Positions 34,391-44,311 of a stretch of 64,000 nt of DNA are shown here, piece by piece. The notes under the pieces were generated by a model that was not told the DNA's origin, ran no database searches, and saw only the letters and a list, made by a program, of their open reading frames with translations. The DNA lies in contig NC_085924.1 of NCBI RefSeq assembly GCF_035222485.1, positions 806,001-870,000 of the forward strand, given 5' to 3'. This DNA comes from Podospora pseudoanserina. Its lineage: Eukaryota; Ascomycota; Sordariomycetes; Sordariales; Podosporaceae. Every line of letters starts with the position of its first letter. The first letter of the stretch is position 1. Position numbers and translations under genes: made by a program.

Positions 34391-36226
34391 ATGAAGGGGG
34401 CACTCGGTCGCGCCTCCACTGTCCTAGCAACAGCGCTCTCGCTAGCTACGGCTCTTCCGTCATTTGAACCGCCTCAGAAACAGCCAACACAGCAGGTGGC
34501 CATCATAGGTATGTTCTTCCTTAATTTGACATTTGGAGGGGTTTTACTTCTGTTTTCATCTATTTTCATCAAAACCGATGAAGCGGCTCACTAATAATCT
34601 AAATAGGAGCTGGGGCTGCAGGCTCGTCTGCTGCATATTACTTACAACAATATGCCAAGCAACATGAGCTGCTCGGAATTTCCGTCAACATCACTCTCTT
34701 TGAGAAGACGGACCGTATTGGTGGACGAACTCTGACTATCAACGCATATGATGACCCTTCACAACCAATCGAACTCGGCGCAAGCATATTCATTGAGAAG
34801 AACCATATTCTTCACGATGCCCTTCAAAGGTTCAACTTGTCTAAACGGATTCCAGATGAAGACTCAGACCCCAAGCTCGGCATTTGGGATGGCGATGAGT
34901 TTGTCTTTACGATCAACGAGCGTGATTCATTCTGGTGGACAGCCCTCAAGGTCATTTACAAGTATGGAATCATGGCACCGAGACGAACTCAGAAGTTGAT
35001 GGAAGCTACTATCGCCAATTTCTTGAAATTATACGAGGAGCCCAATTTCCCTTTTCGATCCCTTACCCAACGGGCGTACGAGCTTGGTCTGATTGATGTT
35101 ACCGGGGTTACCGGGGAACAACTATTGAAGGCCAACAACATCGATGATCGCTATGCACACGACATTATTCAGGCCAGCACCCGAGTAAACTACGCCTCGA
35201 ACTTGGTTCGAATCCACGGTCTGGACACCATGGTAAGCCCTGATGCTATCGGTATCACCTCTCAAGCTAACCGTGCCACAGGTCTCAATGGCGCCTGAGG
35301 GTGCCATGGCTGTCCAAGGTGGTAACTGGCAAATATTCTATAAAATGGCTGAGGCATCGGGCGCCAGTCTCTTGATGAACTCGTCTGTGGCTTCTATCGG
35401 ATTCTCGTCAGAAACCAATCACTACTCTGGCAACAAGAAATACCTTATCCGCACCAAGTCCACTACATCGGAGTCAAATGGGGGAGAGGATTACCCCGTT
35501 GCCTTTGACAACGTTATCATTGCCAATCCCTACCAATTCAGCAAGATCTCAGCAGAGGAGGGCGTCATTCAACAAACCATTGACGAGATCCCCTACGTCC
35601 AGCTCCATGTCACCATTTTCGCGTCGCCTTACCAGTACAGTCCCGCGTTTTTCGGCTTCACCGAGTCAAAGGATGTCCCAGGCGGTGTTCTCACAACCCT
35701 TGCCAAATCTGATGGACCAACCTCTGGGGTCAATGGCGCCGGCAAGGCAGGTTTCTTCAGCGTCACAACCTTGCGTACGACCACAAACCCCACAACTCAA
35801 AAGCGGGAGTTTATCTACAAGATCTTCTCGCCTGAGAAGGTTAGTCCTGAGTTCCTCAGTCGCCTGTTTGGAGTCGAGGTGCCCGATTCCTTCACCACAG
35901 ACCCTGATGAGGAGGGCTCAGTGAGTCCCATCACCTGGTATCATCCCCATGTCTTTTACTCGTATCCTCAAGCCTTGCCACGGGTAACGTTCCAGGACCC
36001 TATCATCGGTCCGGGCCTGTATTATACGTCTGGCATGGACAGTTTTATTTCCACGATGGAAACCAATGCGCTAATGGGCAAGAATGTGGCCGCCTTACTC
36101 ATGGACGATATTTTGAAAGCGGGCAAGAATGGCTGCAAAGGGGCGGAGGAGATGCACGAAAATACTCTGCTTGATCAGTTTCGGAGTGGCCCAGGGAGCT
36201 CAGAGACGGACATAAAGGATTTGTAG
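34391..36226 (+). CDS. Prenylcysteine oxidase / lyase
   Basis: Three exons (34391-34508, 34607-35232, 35282-36226) give 562 aa. Residues 1-24 form a signal peptide (STVLATALSLATALP). The FAD-binding Rossmann motif G40-x-G42-x-x-G45 spans the first intron, followed by FEKTDRIGGRT and IELGASIF, as in the amine-oxidase-like FAD fold. The C-terminal half matches the prenylcysteine lyase domain (PF07156), with QGGNWQIFYKM and YHPHVFYSYPQALPR. The enzyme cleaves the thioether of farnesyl- or geranylgeranyl-cysteine released by turnover of prenylated proteins, giving cysteine, the isoprenoid aldehyde and H2O2, in a lysosome/vacuole or secretory compartment. Complete, of normal length and with no odd residues seen. 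Confidence 0.93.
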
Positions 36227-37069
36227 ATATATGTGGTGGGTAAATGACCCTTTGGCACCCGTTGTTTCCACGAGATGCCACTGTCGAACAATGTGGGTGT
36301 GGCTGGCCACAAAGAAGCCTTTCTTGGACCTCTGTGTCACATCAAGCCCAGTATGTGCTGTCATACGTCAAGCTAGTGGTTTCTGGCAGGTACATAGCAT
36401 GATGTGCTTCCTTGTGTTGGCATCCCATCATATCGGGGACAAAATAACGGCCCTGCAACCGGCCAGTAGGCTTTCAAAGATCATTGAAGCCCTGTTAAAA
36501 CAGATCCAAGGCCTATTGACAACTCCTTAAGAATATCAACTCTCTTTGCAGGTCTGTCAACTATCCTAATAAAAGAGATATGAACTATCTTTTGATGGTC
36601 TGTTTGCTGTGTTCAAGGACCAAGTTTGAGTAGCAGTGTATTTTTTTTGTCCACGGCGTGCCCATGTGATCGGTGTCTTGGTGAAAGCCGCAGGTCTGAA
36701 AGCCAGCACATGCAATGAGTCAGCAGCTGCCTTGGATGTGGCGCAAATCTCCACCTTTTCCGAGGTGGCAATTGGCTGGGTGCACCGCCACAAGATACGT
36801 CTCCCCTCCATTGTCCAGACATTTTTTTGGGAATCGCTTTTGTTATGACGCAGCTTCCCTCACGCATTTGCCCGACAGTCGAGTCCAGTCCTGTGCACTG
36901 GGTCGTCACTAAAGGCACCGGTGAAGGTCTAGGTATCATTCTCATTCTAAACCACAGTTTTACAAAAACATCCCTTTGCGATCTACTTAGTTTTATAGCG
37001 TCTTGTCTGTTTTCCCCGCCAAACAATCAACACCCCGCATCGTGAACTTTCTTCGAATCGTTGGCAGCC
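36227..37069. other. Intergenic, 843 bp
   Basis: 3' flank of the prenylcysteine oxidase gene and promoter of vid27. No gene recognised; open frames overlap on both strands without protein-like content. Confidence 0.45.
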
Positions 37070-39644
37070 ATGTTTGCCCTCAAAGGCAGTAAGTAACCAC
37101 TTGAAACCCCCGCGACTCCCCCACAAAGCAAGACAGCCCAGTGCGCGACGGCCGCTGATGTTGCCCATTATGTCGCTATCACCTGCTAACTACATCAACG
37201 CAGTCTCCCGTCTGATCTTTGGCTCCAACAACCAGGAGTCCATGATCGAGCTGCCCCAAGGCCAACTCTACCTTGTTCGACCATTCTCACCCAAGGGATA
37301 TTCTGAGCTTCTCTTCAAGGACGCTTCCGCTCGCATTCGCCGTACCGCGCAAGAATTCCAATACCAACTTGTCGTCCAGCGAGTTTACGAAGAGGGCGAG
37401 GCTGAGCTGCTTGCCGAGGAGGAAGGAGACGACCTCGAGGCCGATGCCGACATTCTAGCTGCCGAGCGCGACGAAAAGACATTCCTCCTCGACGAGGCGC
37501 TTCATTTCCGCGTCGAGAACCGAGAGGGTAGCGAGAGGGTACTCTGCTGGAGAGACTTGAGTGGTGACGCCGGGGACGTTTTCGAGTTTGTTTGCGACGG
37601 TGGCATCTTGCCCGCCCAAGTGAAGCAGTTCGAGCTTATCGCGAAGCAGTGCCAGTACGAGCGCAAGTACCGCAAGCCTCACGCCACAGCTTCTAAAGAG
37701 GATCTCCTCCAGTTCGAGTTCGACGAGCAGCCGATCCCGCCAGCCAGCCCAATTCACAGCCCTGTCCTCACCAGGTCCATCGAGTCCTCCGAGATGTTTT
37801 TCCCCAAGGCTCAAGGGAAGAAAGACGCGGTCTCCGACTTGGAAGTAACGCCGAGGAAGAAATCTCCTCCCACGCCGACCAAGACACCGACCACCAAGGG
37901 TAAGGAGCGGAATATGGGTACTCCCTCGGCCGTTGCTCATCCAGAGGCTCGCGAGATGTTGGCTGCTGAGGTTGCCGAGCTCCACTTCTTTGAGTTTCAA
38001 TCGGGCGCATTCGTCCTGAAGGATGAGTCTGTCACTGCAACTGTCACGGAGATCGACAACTGGAAGTACTGGTTGCAGGTCGGCAGCGCCGACCGTGACT
38101 GGATAGGCGTCCCCGTCACGGAAGACCTCAATCCCGTCTTCAACTTCGAGTTCCTTTCTTTCATCTTCAATCAATTTCACGAGGATGGGTCAGCTTATTC
38201 ATGGCTTCTTCGATTCAAGGATCAGGCGACTCTAGAGCGCTTCCAGGAGGGTTTGATGCAGGCTCTTTGGGAGCAGCTGAATCAGATCAAGTGGTCCAAG
38301 ATCAAGGACAAGGAGCGTGACTACGTCACCGACGCTTTCAACGATTTGACCATGGAGGATGCCGATCAAGGAGAGGAGGAGGAGCATTATGAGGATGCAG
38401 AGGAGGGAAGCGAAGATGAGGACGATGACAGACCACGGAGTGAACATTACGATAGTGACGAAGACGAAGACGATGTGGACTACAAGCCCAAGGACGGTGA
38501 GACCAACAAACAGATCGCTGTCGGGTACAAGCATGACCGGTCGTTTGTCGTCCGCGGTTCCAAGATCGGCGTCTTCAAGCACACCCCCAACAATAACCTC
38601 GAGTTCAGCACCAACATCTCCAAGGTTGAGACGGCAGATGGAAAGCTGTTCTCGCCCAAGAAGGTCATGCTTCACAACGAAGACCGCAACCTTATCTTGC
38701 AGAAGGATGATGACCCGAACAAGCTGTATCGCATGGATCTCGAGTATGGCAAGGTCGTTGACGAGTGGAACGTCCATGAGGATATTCCTGTGGTCACCTT
38801 CGCGCCCGAGAACAAGTTTGCGCAGATGACCCACGAGCCCACGTTCCTTGGTATCAGCAAAAACGCGCTGTACCGCATCGATCCCCGTCTGTCTGGCACC
38901 AAGCTGGTTGACGCTCAGCTCAAGCAGTACGCCAGCAAGAACGACTTCTCTGCCATTTCTACTACCGAGAAGGGCCATATCGCCGTGGCTTCCAACAAGG
39001 GTGACATTCGTCTCTTTGACCGTCTCGGCATCAATGCCAAGACACACATTCCTGCCCTTGGTGAACCCATCATCGGTCTCGACGTGTCTGCCGATGGTCG
39101 CTGGGTCCTCGGTACCTGCCGTACTTACTTGCTGCTGATTGATGCCCAGCAAAAGTCTGGCAAGAACGAAGGCAAGCTTGGCTTTGAGAAGTCCTTCGCT
39201 GCCGATCAGAAGCCCCAGCCTCGCCGCCTTGCTCTGAGCCCCGAGCACGTTGCGCAGTTTCACCACGAGACAGGCAAGGCTGTCAGCTTCACTCCTGCCA
39301 AGTTCAACACCGGAGAGGGTGTCGAGGAGAGCAGCATCATCACCGCCACGGGTCCGTACATCATCGAGTGGAACCTTAAGAAGGTTCTGACCGGCAAGAA
39401 GACGCCCTACCTCATCAAGCGGTACTCGGACGACGTCAAGGCCGACGACTTCAAGTTTGGCACCGACAAGAACGTCATTGTCGCGCTGCCCCACGAGGTT
39501 AACATGGTTAGCCACACCCGTCTCAAGCGGCCTACTCGTGAGAGCATTGCTGGCGACTTTGGGCGTCGTGGGTCTCGGTTTGGCACCCCGGCGAAGAGTC
39601 CTTCCAAGTTGAGTAGGAGTGCGATTGTGGAGGAGGCTTTTTAG
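37070..39644 (+). CDS. vid27: VID27 family protein
   Basis: Exon 1 is only 19 coding nt (37070-37088), then a 115-nt intron with a GCTAACTAC branch, then 37204-39644: 819 aa starting MFALKGISRLIFG. Without this tiny exon the reading frame has no family-like start. The N-terminal part (IELPQGQLYLVRPFSPKGYSEL region) and the PH-like central region match Vid27. An acidic stretch rich in Glu/Asp lies at residues ~391-440. The C-terminal beta-propeller-like domain has IGVFKHTPNN, LHNEDRNLILQKDDDPNKLY and RRLALSPEHVA. In yeast Vid27 is linked to vacuole import and degradation of gluconeogenic enzymes; the molecular role is poorly defined. Long antisense open frames across this gene are codon-bias shadows. 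Confidence 0.95.
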
Positions 39645-40189
39645 TTTGCTGGGGTATGCAGTGTTGGGTGACTGGGATGGATTGTCGTTTGCTTTTCTTT
39701 ACTTGCTGAACACTGGGAGTACCGGTTTCGTGTGTTGTTTTTGACGCCTTGTTGCGTCGTCATGTATGCAGGATGATGGGATAACCGTGTGCGTTTGTTG
39801 TTTTGTTTTGCTTAGCATCGGGAGTTGAGGTAGCTTTCTTGATGAGTAACGTCTTGGTGTTGAGGGAAGGGGCTTGCTTGGCTGGGTAGGTAGGTAGGTA
39901 GGATTGCTGGATGACGGTTAGGGCATCTTGGTCGATATGACCTCAATTGACTACGTAACACGGCTCGTGAGTTTGAGGAGATCTCGGTATGTTTGTGATT
40001 ATCGTGTTCTTTATTGAGCACTGTTTCTGAGCCCAACTACCTCTCCTCGACAATTCCCCACAGTTCGTGGTTAAGATTCACAGTCGCAATTGAAGGTTCA
40101 GGCAAGTGAAATAAGATGAAATTCGTAATTCATAACCTAACTAAAGAGCAATCTGGTATCATTTCACTCCTCATCCCAATCCCATCCCT
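39645..40189. other. Intergenic with a short TAGG microsatellite
   Basis: 545 bp between the 3' ends of vid27 and of the repeat protein gene. TAGG is repeated about 4.5 times at 39886-39903. Nothing else recognised. Confidence 0.5.
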
Positions 40190-40972
40190 TTACAAACCCC
40201 TCCTCTCCGTCTCCTGATACGTCATCCCACCCTTGCTATCAACCCTCGGGTCTAGCTTATTCAGCAAGTCCGACTTGTGCGGGCCAGCGGTGTTTGGAGC
40301 CGGGCCCGGCAAGTGGCTATTGCCTACACCCCCCATTCCACGATGACGACCACCATCCCGATCAGAATCCACCCTCGGATCCATCATGTTTCCCGCCCTT
40401 GTCCCATGAGGCCCGTAGCTGCCCTCCGGAATGGGATTCCCGACGGCGCCGTAGCCATGTTTAGCGGGCATGCTCCTCTGCCTGTCCATGTCGGAGTCAA
40501 CCCTGGGGTCGAGGGTGTTCGCCATGCGGGAGGAGTGAGGGCCGTAGGTACCTTCGGGGATGTTGTTTGGGTGGGAGGAGAGGGGTCCGGGTCCGGTGGC
40601 GCCGTGCATGGTCGGAGGAGCGCCAGCAGGGCCGCCGCTGAAGTGCTGGTTGCGGGAGGAGTCCATGTCAGAATCAACGCGGGGGTCGAGGGCGTTGGCC
40701 AGTCTGGATTTGTGAGGGCCATAAGTGCCGGAGGGGATGTTGTTGTTGTGTTGGGATGGGGGAGGGGGGAGGGGTTGGTTATCCCTGGTTGAGTCGACTG
40801 CTGGGTCGATCTTGTTGAGGAAGTCGTGCTTGTGGTGGCCGGCTGTTGTGGGGGCTGGGCCGGAGGCGGCAGACTGCCCGTAGGTGGGGGGCATTTGAGT
40901 TGCTGGGAGGTTGGGGTTGATGGAGGAGTTGTTGTCACGGCGTAGGCCGCGTTCATTTGGGGAGTTGTACAT
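40190..40972 (-). CDS. Five-repeat LDPRVDSD protein, function unknown
   Basis: Single-exon frame, 260 aa from the ATG at 40972. Upstream in-frame codons are non-ATG, though a short upstream exon cannot be excluded. The protein is hydrophilic, rich in Pro/Gly/Asn/His, with no signal peptide or membrane segment. It contains five copies of a motif of the form GPH-(K/S/G)-(S/T)-R-x-x-N-x-(L/I/M)-D-P-R-V-D-S, at residues ~44-61, 85-101, 145-160, 187-203 and 229-246, separated by 25-43 residues of low complexity. Similar repeats are recalled in filamentous-fungal proteins labelled hypothetical or cell-surface; no biochemical role is known to me. It is probably disordered, perhaps a stress or scaffold protein; this is inference. 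Its neighbour on the same strand is also low-complexity. Confidence 0.75.
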   Translation of the reverse strand: MYNSPNERGLRRDNNSSINPNLPATQMPPTYGQSAASGPAPTTAGHHKHDFLNKIDPAVDSTRDNQPLPPPPSQHNNNIPSGTYGPHKSRLANALDPRVDSDMDSSRNQHFSGGPAGAPPTMHGATGPGPLSSHPNNIPEGTYGPHSSRMANTLDPRVDSDMDRQRSMPAKHGYGAVGNPIPEGSYGPHGTRAGNMMDPRVDSDRDGGRHRGMGGVGNSHLPGPAPNTAGPHKSDLLNKLDPRVDSKGGMTYQETERRGL

Positions 40973-41769
40973 GATGGGTTGTGGTGGTGATGGTTTGCTG
41001 CTGTGCGGTTGTGCTTGTTGTATGGTTGAGTTGGACGTCAAGAGTAGATCTTGGATTATGACCCGCTATGGACAGAAGGGGGCATATATCCCCATCTGTT
41101 CTTAAACTCATGGTCTTTGACATGAGATATCTTTCCTCCCCAAGTGTGATCTCATACAACGTCATACTTGGTAAGGTGAGCGATGTGGCGTCAGGTCTGA
41201 AAGGCAGGCACGGCATCAACAAACGATCTCCTTCCGGAACAGCACACGCAAATGTTGGAATTGTATGGCTGGAAAGTTGATTTGATCAATGGATATTCGG
41301 GCCGCGTATTTGTTGGTCATTCACACGTTTCTTCGGCTGTACCCGTGACGGGGGTAAAATGACGTCGCTTGGTCTTGGACCCTGAATCAGTCAAAAAGTC
41401 GCCACTCTTAGCGACCGTTGACATCAGGCACGGGGCCCTGTAATTGTGTGTGGCTTGAGTTCGAGATTGAGCATAGATTTGATATTGTTGTGGCTGTTTC
41501 GTTGTAAGATTTCGATGGCGAAGGAGAAGGGAGCTCGCAGCAAAGCCGTGGTGATGGTTTCTCACAGCAGGTTGTGAGACTTTTAGCACGGCAATTCTCC
41601 TCACTGATTTCATGAACTTGCAATGAGTGAAACAGGCTAACTGTAAAAAGATCACTGCTTGTCATATGTGCTACGGTATTGTAGAAAATATGAGGAGAGT
41701 CATAAACATCATAACCGCTTCATTATTGTACTCCTTTCAAACCCGACCCAACCCATGATGCCTCGCAAA
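40973..41769. other. Intergenic, 797 bp
   Basis: Promoter and 5' UTR of the repeat protein gene (right next to 40972) and 3' flank of the Arg/His/Ser-rich gene. No gene recognised. Confidence 0.45.
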
Positions 41770-42486
41770 TTACATATCCCTTCGAGGTCCATTCACCAAC
41801 CGGTTCACCGCCATACCAGCTAGTGCACTCCCTACAGTGCCCATCTTGGTACTGCCCTTTTCCTCCTTTCTCTTCTCTGCCGCGGCCCCAATAGCAGCAG
41901 CACTAAGAGCTGCTGTCGCAACTCTAGCGCCTTTCGCACCTGTCCAAGACCCAGGCTGGTTCCTCACGCGAAAAGCCTCGATTGCCGCTGCATCAACAGC
42001 TGATTTGAGGCCCTTGTCCATTCGAGCCCTGCTGCGACTCCTTGTTGCCGGATCAGCGTAGGAACTTCTATGGGTGCTACGGTGACGGGACCGTCTGGAG
42101 GGCGATGAGCTGTGTGCACGACGACGAGAAGAAGTGGTGTAGTGATCATCACCACGGTACGACCGACGGCTGTGATCTCTATGATGGCTGTGGGATCCGG
42201 AGTGGTAATGGGAAGAATGTCGGTGACGATGACCTCGGTCGAAGTCGTCGTAGTCTCTGTCGTAGTCTCTGTCGTACCCTCGGGAGTGGTGTCTGGACCC
42301 AGAATAAGATCGATGCTTGTCGTCCAGGCCAAGCCCTGCCATGGCATCTTCAACCTTGCCTAATGCTTGTCGGCCGAGAGATCGATGCCGTCTTGGCCGG
42401 GACTCGTAGTCGTCGTAGTACGCATTGTCGTAATCGTAGTCGTAGTTGCGATGGTTGCGGCGTCGGCCGCGGTGATGGTCTGACAT
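41770..42486 (-). CDS. Arg/His/Ser/Tyr-rich protein with Ala-rich C-terminus
   Basis: Single-exon frame, 238 aa from the ATG at 42486 (MSDHHRGRRRNHRN). Residues ~5-45 alternate Tyr and Asp. Residues 60-160 are rich in RS, HS and RD dipeptides like an SR-type low-complexity domain, with repeated DRDYD. The C-terminal ~75 residues are more conserved in character: LKSAVDAAAIEAFRVRNQPG, then an Ala/Gly-rich helix (ARVATAALSAAAIGAAA) and a second small-residue stretch (VGSALAGMAVNRLV). Such a tail resembles glycine-zipper or DUF3824-like fungal proteins and might associate with membranes. Function unknown. It is divergent from another Arg/Ser/His-tailed gene at 43696, about 1.2 kb away. Confidence 0.72.
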   Translation of the reverse strand: MSDHHRGRRRNHRNYDYDYDNAYYDDYESRPRRHRSLGRQALGKVEDAMAGLGLDDKHRSYSGSRHHSRGYDRDYDRDYDDFDRGHRHRHSSHYHSGSHSHHRDHSRRSYRGDDHYTTSSRRRAHSSSPSRRSRHRSTHRSSYADPATRSRSRARMDKGLKSAVDAAAIEAFRVRNQPGSWTGAKGARVATAALSAAAIGAAAEKRKEEKGSTKMGTVGSALAGMAVNRLVNGPRRDM

Positions 42487-43695
42487 CTTGTTGCTTACTG
42501 CAAGACTCCTAGCGATATATCGAGTCTCAAATTGAGTGTTGGATTTGTCTCTCAAACAACCAATTCATGAAAAAGTCAGTGAGGAGTCAACGGGTATTCA
42601 ATCTCGTCGGAGTCTGCCGCCAAGATTCTCCATTATCTTGATTTCGATGCTGGTACTGATATCACCTTGTGGCGTATCTCGTGTCTGTGGGGTTGCGTCA
42701 CAACCATCTTCTACTAACTAAAATACAGGTGACAGTTGATCTCCATCTTCACCGTGAGCTTGGTGGTTTCGGTGCCGAAATACCGATGGTGGTGTGGAAG
42801 TGTGACGGAGCTGTGGATTAGTCATGGTCATTTGGGTGTATCACTGACAGGTATAATAAGAAGTCCATCTCAGCTCATTGCCCCTGTCGCATTTGGCCTT
42901 GGAGCTTCCAAGTTCTGCGTTATTCATCTTGGCGTATCAGGTCTGCTCAGGAAGGTGTGCCGTTGTGGACTGGTGGTGGTTATTTGATTTGTGCGTCTAG
43001 CGCATCATCATCATTCACTTCCTCTCGGCCGTGGTAAGTTTCTGTCTCCCCCCTAAGTTGTAAATGACACATTTGGATGGCCAGGCATTCACATCACGAG
43101 TACGAGACTGAAGCTAGATATTCAACGTGAGTGATCCTTTTGCAAATATTGATGATTGACTCGGTGTGCCTGGTGAGTGAAGTCGGCTTATGACGTCATT
43201 TCTCCCACCATCGGATCAAAAGTCCAACTCCGAAGGAAGTTGCATTTTCTCAACCAACCACACCGAATGGAAGGAAGCTCGCACTCGAATCAATGACCAC
43301 GCGAAGAATTCCCATGTCCAGACAAATTTCGCCATCAAGAACGTCAGGATCGCCCGGTCCCACCCCACACGTTCTGCTCAGATCAAGGTAGCATTGGGAA
43401 CAATATTTTTGCAATAATGGCAGATCAAACCGGCAGGGAATGTGGTGATGCTTCTATGACGAGAAGAGTCTCAGTTGAGGGGTCTCTTGGCGGCAGATTC
43501 AGCCAAGATATATTTGAGTCTACCCGTTCACATTAAACATCTTTTGTGATATCAACCTGTGGGCTCTCACAGCTTTCTTGGAAGCTCACATCACCACCAA
43601 TCCCCGCCGGCTACCATCAACGGGTACGCGATCTGCAAGATCACCCGTTATTCGCCACCCTCAATCCTCCAGACAACCAATTCGGGAGCCTAACA
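42487..43695. promoter_or_regulatory. Divergent intergenic region, about 1.2 kb
   Basis: Separates the starts of two Arg/Ser/His-rich protein genes (42486 minus, 43696 plus). It probably contains both promoters. No coding region seen. Confidence 0.4.
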
Positions 43696-44130
43696 ATGGC
43701 ACCAACACTCCAACCCCGCCAAGTCGTAGTTACCGACAGTAGTGGAAGCAGCGGCGGAGGCCTCGACACCGGCGCCATCGTCGGCATTGTCATCGGCACC
43801 ATCGCGGGCATCCTCCTGCTCTGGTGGATCATCCGCTCCTGCACAAAGCCCAACCGCCGCCCTGACCCCGACAGACAAGGCTGGTACGACGACACTCCCC
43901 CTCGCCGGTCTAGGTCCAGGTCTACACACTCTCATCGACACCACCATCACCACGGACGCCATCACAGCAGAAGCCACAGCAGAAGAAGGTCCACTTCTCG
44001 TCCTGTTATACTGGAGAAGCCCGCGAGGGGTTACGCTATCCCAGTCGCTCCGCAGCAGGCGTATGTCTACCCGAGTGCGGGCCGGTCGAGGAGCAGGAGT
44101 CAGGGGAGATATCATGCTTCTGGGTATTAA
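43696..44130 (+). CDS. Small single-pass membrane protein with Arg/Ser/His tail
   Basis: Single exon, 144 aa, ATG at 43696 in context ACAATGG. A Ser/Gly-rich, ~26-residue N-terminus leads into one strong membrane helix (GAIVGIVIGTIAGILLLWWI), then a basic cytosolic-type tail with HSHRHHHHHGRHH, SRSRS and RRRSTSR runs, ending near a Pro/Tyr-rich segment (YAIPVAPQQAYVYP). The Gly-rich helix preceded by GSSGGGLDTG is reminiscent of the membrane segment of fungal wall-sensor (WSC/Mid2-like) proteins, but no cysteine-rich or long Ser/Thr ectodomain is present. Function unknown. The His/Arg tail could bind metal or nucleic acid; that is speculation. Confidence 0.75.
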   Translation: MAPTLQPRQVVVTDSSGSSGGGLDTGAIVGIVIGTIAGILLLWWIIRSCTKPNRRPDPDRQGWYDDTPPRRSRSRSTHSHRHHHHHGRHHSRSHSRRRSTSRPVILEKPARGYAIPVAPQQAYVYPSAGRSRSRSQGRYHASGY

Positions 44131-44311
44131 AGGAATATTACGATTGGGTATAATGGGGGACATGATGATGGGAATTATGGCGGCATGGGAAACAAAACAA
44201 TGAATGAATGAGCTTTTCACCGTACATGTACAAATATACCCTTCAGTCTACATACAATTTTAAATCTTTCACGACCTTTGTCCAGTTCAAAATGCATCTC
44301 TCCACAGCAGC

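Noticed and set aside
35201-35222. GGTTCGAATCC, a perfect tRNA T-arm-like string
   Set aside because: It lies inside the prenylcysteine oxidase exon (coding NLVRIHG) and has no acceptor, D or anticodon arms around it.
38232-39515. 427-codon open frame antisense to vid27
   Set aside because: It mirrors the coding bias of the sense gene, has no recognisable domain, and vid27 is certain on the other strand.
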